From contig NZ_JBHRYJ010000005.1 of the NCBI RefSeq assembly GCF_042648965.1, positions 215,835 through 279,834 on the forward strand: a DNA stretch of 64,000 nt, given 5' to 3'. Below are positions 1 through 8,062 of the stretch, piece after piece; the first letter of the stretch is position 1; every line of letters begins with the position of its first letter. The DNA comes from Ferrovibrio xuzhouensis (GTDB lineage: Bacteria > Pseudomonadota > Alphaproteobacteria > Ferrovibrionales > Ferrovibrionaceae). A model generated the notes under the pieces. That model did not search any database. It was not told the DNA's origin and saw only the letters and a list, made by a program, of their open reading frames with translations. Made by a program: the position numbers and the translations under genes.

Positions 1-1
1 C

Positions 2-454
2 GCCGGCCAGGCTTTCGTCGCGGTCGGCTATGGCGATATCGCGGAACAGGAGGACACGACCGTACCGGCCCTGCGCGCCGCCGCCGTGGCGGGCCGGCTG
101 CTGGTCATCATCGACGCGGCGGACCACCCGGCAGGTTTCATCCTGTGCCGCGACCTCGACGGCGACCTGCATGTGCAGGAACTCGACGTCCACCCCGACC
201 ATGCCGGCCGGCGCCTCGGTGCCCGGCTGCTCGATGCCGCCGGTGACATCGCGCGGACGCGCGGCCTGCCGGCGCTGTCGCTGACCACGTTTCGCAGCGT
301 GCCGTGGAACGCGCCCTACTACGCCCGGCTCGGCTTCCGCGAGATGCTGCCGGGCGAATACGGCCCCGACCTGCGCATGGAACTGGCCCGCCAGCAGGCC
401 GCCGGCTTCCCGATGGCCGACCGGGTGGCGATGCGGCGGGAACTCGTCTCCTAA
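2..454 (+). CDS. GNAT family N-acetyltransferase, 5' end outside the window
   Basis: The reading frame is open from the first bases, so the start lies upstream of the window. The visible 150 residues match a Gcn5-related acetyltransferase, which moves an acetyl group from acetyl-CoA to an amine. The acetyl-CoA binding motif A is visible as VQELDVHPDHAGRRLGARLL, and it is followed by the family's late NAPYYARLGF motif, where the Tyr often acts as general acid. The substrate cannot be told. The stop codon overlaps that of the convergent DUF1501 gene by a few bases. Confidence 0.85.
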   Translation, partial: AGQAFVAVGYGDIAEQEDTTVPALRAAAVAGRLLVIIDAADHPAGFILCRDLDGDLHVQELDVHPDHAGRRLGARLLDAAGDIARTRGLPALSLTTFRSVPWNAPYYARLGFREMLPGEYGPDLRMELARQQAAGFPMADRVAMRRELVS

Positions 455-1650
455 GCGCGAATGACGGCAGCCGGCGGCAGCGCGCCCTGGTCGGGGAACA
501 GCGTCGCCAGCCCGGCGCGGCCGTCGAGGCCGAAATGCTGCGCGGCGATGCCCTTGTACAAGGCCGCCACATGCAGGGTCGGCGCGACATCGCGGCCCTC
601 GAACAGCTGTGACTGGCCGAGGCCGGGCCAGTCGGCCAGCACGCGGCCGCCCTGGACCGCGCCGCCGAGCAGGAAGGCGGCGCCCGCCGTGCCATGATCC
701 GTGCCGCCCGAGCCGTTCGGCCGCGCGGTGCGGCCGAACTCGCTGACAGCGAGAATGGCCGTATCGTGCCAGACCGGTCGCAACCCCTCGGCCAGCGTGG
801 TCAGCACGGCGGCCAGTGCCCGGAACTGCTGGTCGAGGCGGTTGGTCTCGGCGCTGTGGGTGTCGAAGCCGTTGAGGTCGAGCACGGCGATGCGCGGGCC
901 CATCGGCTGCACCAGCCGGTCGGCCGCCAGACCGGCCAGCGCGGTGGCGGCTTTGATGCCGCCGCCGAGGCCGTGCATCATCTCGTCGCCGTCATCGCCC
1001 GCGCCGAGCGCGGTATGCAGTGCCGGCCCGAGCTGCGCGTCGTCGTTCCACAGGCCGGCCATGCGGTCGAGGAACACCGCCGGCGCGCCGGGCAGCAGGT
1101 CGGGGGCGACCGAGGCCACCGGCACAGACCCGCGCAGCGCAAAGGGGATCGTCGGCCCGACCGAGAGGCCGAGCCGGCTGGCACCGTTGCGGCGCTCGAC
1201 GGCACCGGCCAGCCGGCTGACCCAGCCGGCACTATGCGCGGTGGGCCGATCGAGGCCGGCCTCCAGCACGTCCTGCGCCTCGAAATGCGAGCGCCCGCGA
1301 TGGCTGGTCGCCACCGCATGCACCGGCAGCAACTCGCCGGCGTCGTAATACGCCTTCAGCGGCGCCAGCTCGCGATGCAGCGCGAAAGTGCCGTCCAGTT
1401 GCACGGCATCGCCGGCATCGGCGAAATCTTCCCGCAGGGCCGCAAAGGCCGGATCGCCGACCGGCAGCAGCGCGGCCAGCCCGTCCATACCGCCGCGCAG
1501 GATCAGGAACACGAAGCGCTTCTCGCCCTGCGCAGTGGCCGGACTCGTGCGGGCGAAGCTCAGGCGCGGCGCCAGGCTGCCGGCGGCGGCGGCACCGCCC
1601 AGCAGATGCAGGGCGCGGCGGCGCGAGAGCAGATTGTGCGGATCGGTCAT
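451..1650 (-). CDS. DUF1501 domain protein with Tat signal
   Basis: A 399-residue protein of the DUF1501 family, related to the alkaline phosphatase/sulfatase fold. The N-terminus carries a twin-arginine signal: SRRRALHLLGG at about residues 9-19, then an Ala/Gly-rich hydrophobic stretch ending near residue 34. It is therefore probably folded in the cytoplasm and exported. The early segment VFLILRGGMDGLAALLP and the later SEFGRTARPNGSGGTDHG segment are typical of the family. It lies 33 bases downstream of the DUF1800 gene on the same strand; these two families very often occur as a pair. The biochemical role is not established. The 3' end meets the convergent acetyltransferase. Confidence 0.9.
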   Translation of the reverse strand: MTDPHNLLSRRRALHLLGGAAAAGSLAPRLSFARTSPATAQGEKRFVFLILRGGMDGLAALLPVGDPAFAALREDFADAGDAVQLDGTFALHRELAPLKAYYDAGELLPVHAVATSHRGRSHFEAQDVLEAGLDRPTAHSAGWVSRLAGAVERRNGASRLGLSVGPTIPFALRGSVPVASVAPDLLPGAPAVFLDRMAGLWNDDAQLGPALHTALGAGDDGDEMMHGLGGGIKAATALAGLAADRLVQPMGPRIAVLDLNGFDTHSAETNRLDQQFRALAAVLTTLAEGLRPVWHDTAILAVSEFGRTARPNGSGGTDHGTAGAAFLLGGAVQGGRVLADWPGLGQSQLFEGRDVAPTLHVAALYKGIAAQHFGLDGRAGLATLFPDQGALPPAAVIRA

Positions 1651-1683
1651 GGCATGTCTCCGCGTCTCATATCGGCGCCCCGA

Positions 1684-3069
1684 TCAGCGCCATTGGAATT
1701 CCGGCGCCGCCAGCACGGTGGCAACGGCGGCCTGGCGGCTTTCGGCACGGGCTACCGCCTGCCGCGTGTCGCTGCCGGCACTGACGCCGAGCGCGACGTC
1801 GAGCAGCTCAGCGGGCTCTTCCGGCGGCCGCAGCTTCTGGCCGGCGATATAGGCGAGCTCGATGCGCTGGCGCAAAGCATCGGGCGCCATCCAGTCATTG
1901 GCGCGGTCGGGCCAGCCGGCCGGCGACGGCGGCATGAAGGCGGGCTGGCCGAACTGGCGCAGCAGGGCCAGCAGACGCTGCGGCTGCATCTCCAGCCCGG
2001 TCAGCCGCGCGGCGGCAACGAGAAAGTCGCGCGGCGTGCGCAGCTTGCGGTTCTGCGGCTGCCAGGCCTCGGGCCGGGCGATCACGGCGAGCGCCATGGC
2101 ACGCAGGTCGCCGCCGCTGTCACGAAAGGTATCGGCCAGCGCAGCCACCGCGGCCGGCGGCGGATCGTCGGCAATGAACTGGCGGGCCAGCTTTTCGGCA
2201 ATGTGCTGCGCGGTGGCCGGATGGACCGCCAGCATGGCGAGCGCCGCCTCGCCCTGACCTGCACCATTCTGCGGCTCGAAGACATGGCCGAGCAGCACCT
2301 GCGGGCCCGGCTCGTGGATGGCCGGCCGGAAGCAGAAGGCGCCGATGGTGCAGTCGTCGGCAGCGGTGCGGCCGAGCGACCAGCCGGTCAGCAGCTTCGC
2401 CAGCGCGATTACATCGGCCTGGGTATAGCCGGCGGCCGGGGTGACGGTGTGCAGTTCAAGCAGTTCGCGGCCGTGATTCTCGTTCAGTCCGACATGGCGG
2501 CGCTGGCCGGCGCGCGAATTCGGCCCGATCGAGGCGGCATTGTCGAGATACAGCAGCATGGCCGGATGCCGGGTCGCCGCCAGCAGCATGTCGCCGAAGC
2601 GGCCGAAGGCGTGGGGACGGATCGCCTCGCGCTCATAGGCGCCGGCCATGGCGGCGACGATCTGCTGGCGCCCGGCCACGGTGAAATGGTTGGCCCAGAA
2701 CTGCACCCAGCGCTCGACGAAGGGCGTGTCGCTCTCGGCCTGGGCGCGGAACAGCGCGGCGGCCTCTTCGCGGATCGCAGGCTGCAGCATCTCGCGGGCC
2801 GCCTGTGCCGCGCCGGCATCGCCCTGCTTCATGGCCTGGCGGGCGGCGAAAAACCGCGCGGCGTAATCCTCGGCGCGCGGCAGGCCCTGCAGGGCGGCCG
2901 GCAGCGGTGCGGCCTGACCCGGCGGTGGCAGCTGGCGGCGCAGCCAGCCCTGCGGATCGGGACCGATGGCCGTGACATCCTGCGGCCGCGCGCCGAAGCC
3001 GAAGCGGTTGGCGGCGATCACCGCATCCTTCGGCAGCGGGGCCCCGGACACTGGACTGCTGGGCAGCAT
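1684..3069 (-). CDS. DUF1800 domain protein
   Basis: A 461-residue protein of the DUF1800 family, recognised by NRFGFGARP near residues 21-29, FVERWVQFWANHFT in the middle and LLELHTV further on. The family has no proven activity. It is usually encoded next to a DUF1501 protein, as here, and the two are thought to act together outside the cytoplasm. No clear signal peptide is visible at this start, so it may travel with its Tat-exported partner, or the true start may differ. It is the first gene of a two-gene minus-strand unit, with DUF1501 following after 33 bases. Confidence 0.88.
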   Translation of the reverse strand: MLPSSPVSGAPLPKDAVIAANRFGFGARPQDVTAIGPDPQGWLRRQLPPPGQAAPLPAALQGLPRAEDYAARFFAARQAMKQGDAGAAQAAREMLQPAIREEAAALFRAQAESDTPFVERWVQFWANHFTVAGRQQIVAAMAGAYEREAIRPHAFGRFGDMLLAATRHPAMLLYLDNAASIGPNSRAGQRRHVGLNENHGRELLELHTVTPAAGYTQADVIALAKLLTGWSLGRTAADDCTIGAFCFRPAIHEPGPQVLLGHVFEPQNGAGQGEAALAMLAVHPATAQHIAEKLARQFIADDPPPAAVAALADTFRDSGGDLRAMALAVIARPEAWQPQNRKLRTPRDFLVAAARLTGLEMQPQRLLALLRQFGQPAFMPPSPAGWPDRANDWMAPDALRQRIELAYIAGQKLRPPEEPAELLDVALGVSAGSDTRQAVARAESRQAAVATVLAAPEFQWR

Positions 3070-3388
3070 GGCGGATTCTCCGGCTGGCTATATCTCGGTC
3101 ACGGGCGCGGCCGGCGAATCCTGCGGCATCCCACTGTCGATCATGGGGTCGATCATGGGGTCGATCATGGGCGCGATTATGGCCGTCCTGTGGCTGGCCC
3201 GCGGGGCGCCGGACCGGATATAACCGTGCGGTCGGCGATTTCCGCGCTTTTCCCTGATTCGCGCGAGTCACCGGCGCCTGTGACAAAAAACGGCGACACA
3301 GGATGTCGGTGCGACACAGGACGACAGCCTGTATCCGGTAACCTGCAAGCCCCGCCCACAGCACCAGACAGAGAGTCAGCATCCGACG
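3070..3388. other. Intergenic region between divergent DUF1800 and M14 genes
   Basis: This 319-base gap separates two divergent genes and must hold both promoters. No clean sigma-70 pair was seen. It contains a 12-bp tandem repeat (3137-3172, with a degenerate fourth unit) and a pair of identical 11-base direct repeats GCGACACAGGA at 3293-3303 and 3311-3321. These are preceded by the inverted half CCTGTG at 3278-3283. The CACAGG elements lie 70-110 bases before the M14 start and could be a regulator site. Confidence 0.5.
3137..3172. repeat. 12-bp tandem repeat, three units
   Basis: Two exact copies of TCGATCATGGGG (3137-3148, 3149-3160) are followed by a third with its last two bases changed (3161-3172), and a weaker fourth. 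It lies 70 bases upstream of the DUF1800 start codon. The unit is a multiple of three and is open in one plus-strand frame, but nothing supports translation there. Confidence 0.8.
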
Positions 3389-4342
3389 ATGAGCGCCCTG
3401 CCCGAGAATCCCCTGCTGCCGATCCCGATCCACCAGTACCGCGAAGGCAATACCGGCGTCCCCTACGCCTTCCAGTTCGACTCCGGCAAGCCGGGCCCGA
3501 CCGTCGGCATCACCGCGCTGGTCCACGGCAACGAGGTCTGCGGCGCCCATGCACTCGACCTGCTGCTGCGCGAGAAATTCCGCCCTGCCCGCGGCAAGCT
3601 GACCCTGATCTTCGGCAATGTCGCCGCCTATTCGCGCTTCGACCCGAACGAGCCGACCGCGTCCCGCTTCGTCGACGAGGACATGAACCGCGTCTGGGGC
3701 TCCAACGCGCTGGACGGCGAGCGCCACAGCATCGAGCTGGAACGCGCCCGCGAGATCGAGCCGCTGATCGGCGAGATCGACCTGCTGCTCGACCTGCATT
3801 CGATGCAGCAGTTCTCGCCGCCGCTGATGCTGTCGGGCCCGCTGGCGAAGGGCCGCGAACTGGCGGCGAAGGTCGGCGTGCCGGCCACCGTGGTCGCCGA
3901 CGAGGGCCACAAGGCCGGCGTGCGGATGCGCGACTATGCCGGCTTCGGCGATCCGTCGAGCCAGAAGAACGCCCTGCTGGTCGAATGCGGCCAGCACTGG
4001 GAACAGGCGAGCCGCAAGGTCGCCATCGAGACCATGTTCCGCTTTCTGAAAGCCACCCATCTGGCCGATGACGCGCTGCTGGCCACCCATGGAATCGCGG
4101 GCGCGCCGCCGGCACAGAAATTCGTCACGGTGACCGATGCGGTGACCATCGAGAGCGACGACTTCGTCTTCGCCCAGACCTATACCGGCCTCGAATGCAT
4201 CCCGGCCGCCGGCACCGAGATCGCGCGGGACGGCGGCAAGCCGGTGCTGACGCCCTATGACAACTGCGTGCTGATCATGCCGACCAAGCGGCTCAAGCCC
4301 GGCCAGACCGCGGTCCGGCTCGGCCGTTACATCGCCGCCTGA
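3389..4342 (+). CDS. Succinylglutamate desuccinylase/aspartoacylase family (M14) protein
   Basis: A 317-residue zinc hydrolase of the AstE/ASPA branch of the M14 carboxypeptidase fold, which removes acyl groups from N-acyl amino acids. Zinc ligands His46 and Glu49 are seen in HGNE, with the third His137 in LLLDLHSM. The substrate-carboxylate motif DMNR is at residues 98-101. The C-terminal part (about 240-317) is the beta-rich domain seen in this family. The substrate is unknown. An AbrB-type membrane protein follows 22 bases downstream and is probably co-transcribed. The Shine-Dalgarno sequence before this ATG is weak. Confidence 0.88.
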   Translation: MSALPENPLLPIPIHQYREGNTGVPYAFQFDSGKPGPTVGITALVHGNEVCGAHALDLLLREKFRPARGKLTLIFGNVAAYSRFDPNEPTASRFVDEDMNRVWGSNALDGERHSIELERAREIEPLIGEIDLLLDLHSMQQFSPPLMLSGPLAKGRELAAKVGVPATVVADEGHKAGVRMRDYAGFGDPSSQKNALLVECGQHWEQASRKVAIETMFRFLKATHLADDALLATHGIAGAPPAQKFVTVTDAVTIESDDFVFAQTYTGLECIPAAGTEIARDGGKPVLTPYDNCVLIMPTKRLKPGQTAVRLGRYIAA

Positions 4343-4364
4343 GCAGCGAAAGGCGCGCGCGGCG

Positions 4365-5462
4365 ATGGCCGGTCCGCTGCTGCGCCAGGCTGCCGGCAAC
4401 CTGCCGGCGCTGCTGATCGGCACGCTGGGCGGCTTCATCTTCTTCCTGCTGCATATGCCGCTGGCCTGGATGCTCGGCAGCATGGTCTTCGTCGCCGCCT
4501 TCGCCCTGATGAGCGACAGCGGCGGCCAGACCGGCCGCATCCTGCGCCACAGCCTGCCGGTGAAGATCGAGGGTCGCCTGCGCGAGCTGATGGTCACGGT
4601 GATCGGCGTGCTGCTCGGCAGTGCCTTCCGCCCGGCGATGCTCGACCGCCTGGTCGAATGGGCCGGCCTGGTCGCCCTGCTGCTCGCCTATATCCCCTTC
4701 GTCACCCTGCTCGGCTACCTGCTGTTCCGCAAGGTCGGCAAGTTCGATCCGGTCACCAGCTTCTTCTCGGCGACACCGGGCGGCCTGCAGGAAATGACGG
4801 TGATCGGCGAGCATTATGGCGGCGATGCGCGCCATATCGTGCTGACCCACGCGATCCGCATTTTCGTCGCGGTGATGACCATCCCGGTCTATTTCCGCTA
4901 CATCGCCGGCTATCACGTCCCCTCGATGGCACCCGGCCTGCATGTCACCCAGATGCCGCTGCATGAACTCGCCCTGCTGGCCGGCTGCGGCGTGGTCGGC
5001 TGGATCGGCGCGCATTTCCTGCGCATGCCGGCCTCACGGCTGATCGGCCCGATGGTGGTCTCGGCCGCCGTGCATCTGGCCGGCTTCTCCGAAGCCAAGC
5101 CGCCGCCGGAGATCGTCGCCATCGCCCAGGTGGTGATGGGCGCGGCATTGGGCACCCGCTTCGCCGGCACGCCGCTCATCGAGATCCGCCGCATCGCCGG
5201 GCTCAGCGTCGTCTCGGCGCTGATCATGGTCGGCTGCACGGTGGCCTGCACGTTTGCCTTTGCCGGCCTGATCGGCACACGGTTCGAGACGCTGGCGCTG
5301 ACCCTGTCACCGGGTGGCCTGGCCGAGATGAGCCTGATCGCGCTGGCGCTCGGCGTCGATGTCGCCATCATCTCGACCATGCATGTGCTGCGCATCGCCA
5401 TCGTCGTGCTGCTGGCGCCGCTGACCTTCCGGCTGCTGGGGCTCAGGCCGAAGGGCGGGTGA
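4365..5462 (+). CDS. AbrB family membrane protein (AbrB duplication type)
   Basis: A 365-residue polytopic inner membrane protein made of two homologous halves, as in the AbrB-duplication family, formerly called 'ammonia monooxygenase'. Each half carries the family's repeated motif: FFSATPGGLQEMTVIGEHYG near residue 135 and LTLSPGGLAEMSLIALALGV near residue 305. About nine to ten hydrophobic segments are visible. Despite the AbrB name it has no DNA-binding domain. The function is unproven, with transport or regulation suggested for relatives. It follows the M14 deacylase closely, so the pair may handle an acylated amino acid. The stop codon abuts the convergent methyltransferase gene. Confidence 0.82.
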   Translation: MAGPLLRQAAGNLPALLIGTLGGFIFFLLHMPLAWMLGSMVFVAAFALMSDSGGQTGRILRHSLPVKIEGRLRELMVTVIGVLLGSAFRPAMLDRLVEWAGLVALLLAYIPFVTLLGYLLFRKVGKFDPVTSFFSATPGGLQEMTVIGEHYGGDARHIVLTHAIRIFVAVMTIPVYFRYIAGYHVPSMAPGLHVTQMPLHELALLAGCGVVGWIGAHFLRMPASRLIGPMVVSAAVHLAGFSEAKPPPEIVAIAQVVMGAALGTRFAGTPLIEIRRIAGLSVVSALIMVGCTVACTFAFAGLIGTRFETLALTLSPGGLAEMSLIALALGVDVAIISTMHVLRIAIVVLLAPLTFRLLGLRPKGG

Positions 5463-6245
5463 TCAGGCCTTGCGCTGCGCCAGGATGAACAGCCGGCGGA
5501 ACGGGAACAAGGTTCGTCCGTCGGCTTCCTTGGGGTAAGCCGCGCCGACGCGGGCCCGGTAATCGGCCTCGAAGGCGTCGCGCTCCGCGCCGTCCAGGCG
5601 GTCGAGGAACTGCTTCAGCCAGGTGCCCTTGGTATATTCCGCCACCGGGTTGTCGCCGGACAATACCTGCAGGTATTCGGTCTCCCAGATGTCCAGCGCC
5701 GCCGTGCGGTCCTGCAGCAGGCGCCAGTAGACGCCGGGTTCGGCGACCGGCCGGCGGCGCAGGTAGGGCTCCAGCTTCGCCCGCCACGGCCCCTGCTCGA
5801 TGGCGTCGACGATGCAGGTATGCGACGGGGCGGCGAAATTGCACGGCATCTGGATGGCGAGCCAGCCGCCGGGCGTCACGCTATCCAGCAGGCCGGGGAT
5901 CAGCGTCTCGTGATGATCCAGCCAGTGCAGGGCGGCATTGGTGTAGAGCAGGTCCACGGGCCCACCCATCTCTTCTGGCGGGCGCCAGGTCGCGATATCG
6001 GCCTCGATGAATTCGGCCTGCGGATACCCGGCACGGGCCTTCGCCAGCATGGCGGGCGATGAATCGACACCGGTGAGCGTCGCGCCCGGCCAGCGCTGCA
6101 GGATCAGGGGCGAGAGGTTGCCGGCGCCGCAGCCAAGGTCGACCACGGTGGCCGGATCGGCCAGCGGCACCCGGCCCAGCAGGTCGATGGCAGGCCGCAG
6201 GCGTTCGCCGGCGAATTTCAGGTATTGCGTCGGGTCCCAGCTCAT
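5463..6245 (-). CDS. tam: Trans-aconitate 2-methyltransferase-like protein
   Basis: A 260-residue class I SAM-dependent methyltransferase. The SAM motif VVDLGCGAGNLSP is at residues 34-46 and the start MSWDPTQYLKFAGER is the signature N-terminus of trans-aconitate 2-methyltransferases. These enzymes methylate trans-aconitate, a spontaneous inhibitor of the TCA cycle, in the cytoplasm. Length matches the family (about 255). It is divergent from the thioesterase gene, whose start is 43 bases away. Assignment to Tam rather than a related small-acid methyltransferase rests on the N-terminal motif and length only. Confidence 0.85.
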   Translation of the reverse strand: MSWDPTQYLKFAGERLRPAIDLLGRVPLADPATVVDLGCGAGNLSPLILQRWPGATLTGVDSSPAMLAKARAGYPQAEFIEADIATWRPPEEMGGPVDLLYTNAALHWLDHHETLIPGLLDSVTPGGWLAIQMPCNFAAPSHTCIVDAIEQGPWRAKLEPYLRRRPVAEPGVYWRLLQDRTAALDIWETEYLQVLSGDNPVAEYTKGTWLKQFLDRLDGAERDAFEADYRARVGAAYPKEADGRTLFPFRRLFILAQRKA

Positions 6246-6288
6246 GGAAGGAAGGCTAGCGGGAGAACCGCCAACGACAAAGGCCGGA

Positions 6289-6828
6289 ATGATGAATTCT
6301 TCTCAAAGCCCCTTGCACCCTGCTCAAGATCAGGCGTCTCAAGCCGACTACAGCCGCCCGCTGGAACTGACCGGCATGACGGTGCTGCCCGCCTTCATCG
6401 ATGCCAACGGGCATATGAATGTCGGCTATTACAACGTGATCTTCGACCAGGCGCTCGACGCCTTCTTCAAGCCCTTCGATCTCGACTGGTCTTACGTGCA
6501 GCGCACCAACCTGTCGACCTTCGTGCTGGAGACTCATGTCTGCTATCTGCAGGAGGTGGTCGAGGGCGATGCCTTGCGCTTCACCTTCCGGCTGCTCGGC
6601 CATGATGCCAAGCGCATCCATTATTTCATGGCAATGCATCACGCGGCGAAAGGCTATCTTGCCGCGACGTCCGAGCAGGTGCTGGTGCATGTCGATCTCG
6701 CCACCCGCCGCTCCTGCCCCTTCGGGGCCGGACACCAGGCGCTGTTCACCCGCATGATGGCGGGCCACGGCCGGCTGCCGCAGCCGGCACAGGCCGGCCG
6801 CAGCATCGGGCTGGCGAGGAAGAGTTAG
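6289..6828 (+). CDS. Hotdog-fold thioesterase family protein
   Basis: A protein of about 179 residues of the 4HBT/acyl-CoA thioesterase superfamily. The motif DANGHMNVGYYNVIFDQA is near residues 35-52, where Asp or Asn and His sit at the usual catalytic place. TFVLETHVCYLQEVVEGD continues the hotdog helix and sheet. It probably hydrolyses an acyl-CoA or carnitine-CoA ester in the cytoplasm. The frame is open further upstream, but the ATG at 6289 (or the adjacent 6292) fits the domain and avoids running through the divergent tam start. Confidence 0.82.
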   Translation: MMNSSQSPLHPAQDQASQADYSRPLELTGMTVLPAFIDANGHMNVGYYNVIFDQALDAFFKPFDLDWSYVQRTNLSTFVLETHVCYLQEVVEGDALRFTFRLLGHDAKRIHYFMAMHHAAKGYLAATSEQVLVHVDLATRRSCPFGAGHQALFTRMMAGHGRLPQPAQAGRSIGLARKS

Positions 6829-6840
6829 TCCGTTCCGTGT

Positions 6841-6904
6841 CACCCGCGGGCTTGATCCGCGGGCCCCATTTAAATGGGATGCCCGGGTCAGGCCCGGGCA
6901 TGAC
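6841..6904. repeat. Palindromic repeat element (copy 1) between convergent genes
   Basis: Three consecutive inverted repeats: CCCGCGG at 6843 with its mate ending at 6863; a perfect 14-bp palindrome CCCATTTAAATGGG at 6865-6878; and GCCCGGG/CCCGGGC at 6881-6887 and 6893-6899. The same arrangement, with different arms, occurs at 13828-13896. Its place between two stop codons suggests a bidirectional terminator or mRNA 3'-end stabiliser. Confidence 0.7.
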
Positions 6905-6909
6905 AGAGC

Positions 6910-7224
6910 TTACAGCTTGATCTCAACCTCGACGAAGGCCATGGCGGCCGTGCCGGCGTTGATCACGTCATGCGCCACGCCCTTGGGCCGCGAATAGCTG
7001 CCGCCGGCCTTCATCTCGATGATGCTTTCCTGGCCGTCCTTGTCGATCAGCTTCATGGTCGCATCGGTCAGGTAGGTCACCGCATAGGGGTATTCGTGGA
7101 CATGGAAGCCGGTGGCGGCGTCCGGCGCGAAATCCCAGCGGGTGATGCGCACCCGCTCGTCATCCGCCTGCTGGGTCGGCACGGCCTGACCGTGATTTGC
7201 CGGACTCTGATCTGACTGGCACAT
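6910..7224 (-). CDS. Small single-domain cupin protein
   Basis: A 104-residue cupin (beta-barrel) protein. The first cupin motif is visible as FHVHEYPYAVTYL and the second as GGSYSRPKGVAHDVINAG. Such small cupins bind a metal or a small molecule, and no specific activity can be assigned. The start at 7224 is chosen because GGAG lies about seven bases upstream; the open frame runs further but without a better start. It overlaps the 3' end of trmJ by 65 bases in another frame, so it is likely the last gene of the nadE-gltX-cimA-trmJ run. Confidence 0.78.
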   Translation of the reverse strand: MCQSDQSPANHGQAVPTQQADDERVRITRWDFAPDAATGFHVHEYPYAVTYLTDATMKLIDKDGQESIIEMKAGGSYSRPKGVAHDVINAGTAAMAFVEVEIKL

Positions 7225-8059
7225 CTGTCGTCTCCGTTGGCTGGGGCTGCTGTCGCTTTTTCGAATATGGTGCGCGCAACGGCCGGCCCTGCGCAATGGC
7301 TTTCAGCATGCCGCGGAAGGTGTTCACTTCCTGGGCCGCCAGCGGCACCCGCTGCAGCACGCTGCGCAGGTTGCGCAGGATGGCGGTGCGCTTCGGCTCG
7401 ACATTGTGGAAAAAGCCCGAAGCCTCGAGTTCCGCCGCCAGGTGGTCGTAGAGACCCTGCAGCTCCTCCTGGGTGGCAAAGCCGCCGCGCACCGTGTCCA
7501 TGCGGCTCGGCGCCGTGTCGTCGGTGGCCGTGAACCATTCATAGCCGAGCAGCAGCACGGCCTGGGCGAGGTTGAGCGACGAGAAACCCGGATTGAGCGG
7601 CACGGAAATCGCCGTATGGGCCAGCGCGACATCCTCGTTGTCCAGCCCGGTGCGCTCACGACCGAACAGAATCCCGACGCGGAAGCCGTCCGCCTCTTCC
7701 GCCCGCATGCGGGCCGCCGCCTCACGCGGGGTGACGACCTCTTTCACCATGTCGCGGTGACGCGCCGTGGTGGCATAGATCCGGTGCAGGTCGGCGACGG
7801 CCTCGGCCGTACTGCCGAACACGCTGACCGCATCGAGCACCGGATCGGCCTTGCTGGCCAGCACATAGGCCGCCGGGTTGGGCCAGCCGTCACGCGGGTT
7901 GACCAGCCGCAGTTCGGTAATCCCGCAGTTCAGCATGGCGCGCGCCGCGGCGCCGATATTCTCGCCGAGCTGCGGTTCGACCAGCACCACCACAGGGCCG
8001 CGCCGGAGCGGGCCCGGCGGGGCCAGCTTGCCGAGCTTGGGACGGAAAGTGCCGGCCAT
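7160..8059 (-). CDS. trmJ: tRNA/rRNA methyltransferase of the TrmJ/TrmH (SPOUT) family
   Basis: A 299-residue SPOUT-fold 2'-O-methyltransferase. Motif 1 VEPQLGENIGAAARAML is at residues 28-44. The knot-forming GRERTGLDNEDVALAH and VPLNPGFSSLNLAQAV motifs follow. This pattern is that of TrmJ, which methylates the ribose of nucleotide 32 in the anticodon loop of several tRNAs. The C-terminal extension of about 70 residues is also TrmJ-like, though its end is poorly conserved. It lies three bases after cimA and overlaps the cupin gene. TrmH-group relatives of other specificity cannot be excluded. Confidence 0.87.
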   Translation of the reverse strand: MAGTFRPKLGKLAPPGPLRRGPVVVLVEPQLGENIGAAARAMLNCGITELRLVNPRDGWPNPAAYVLASKADPVLDAVSVFGSTAEAVADLHRIYATTARHRDMVKEVVTPREAAARMRAEEADGFRVGILFGRERTGLDNEDVALAHTAISVPLNPGFSSLNLAQAVLLLGYEWFTATDDTAPSRMDTVRGGFATQEELQGLYDHLAAELEASGFFHNVEPKRTAILRNLRSVLQRVPLAAQEVNTFRGMLKAIAQGRPLRAPYSKKRQQPQPTETTDVPVRSESGKSRSGRADPAGG

Positions 8060-8062
8060 GGC

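Noticed and set aside
694..4071. Open frame of 1125 codons on the plus strand
   Set aside because: It runs antisense through the DUF1501 and DUF1800 genes and into the M14 gene in the wrong frame. Its translation is Arg/Gly/His-rich with no domain, a normal by-product of high GC codon use.
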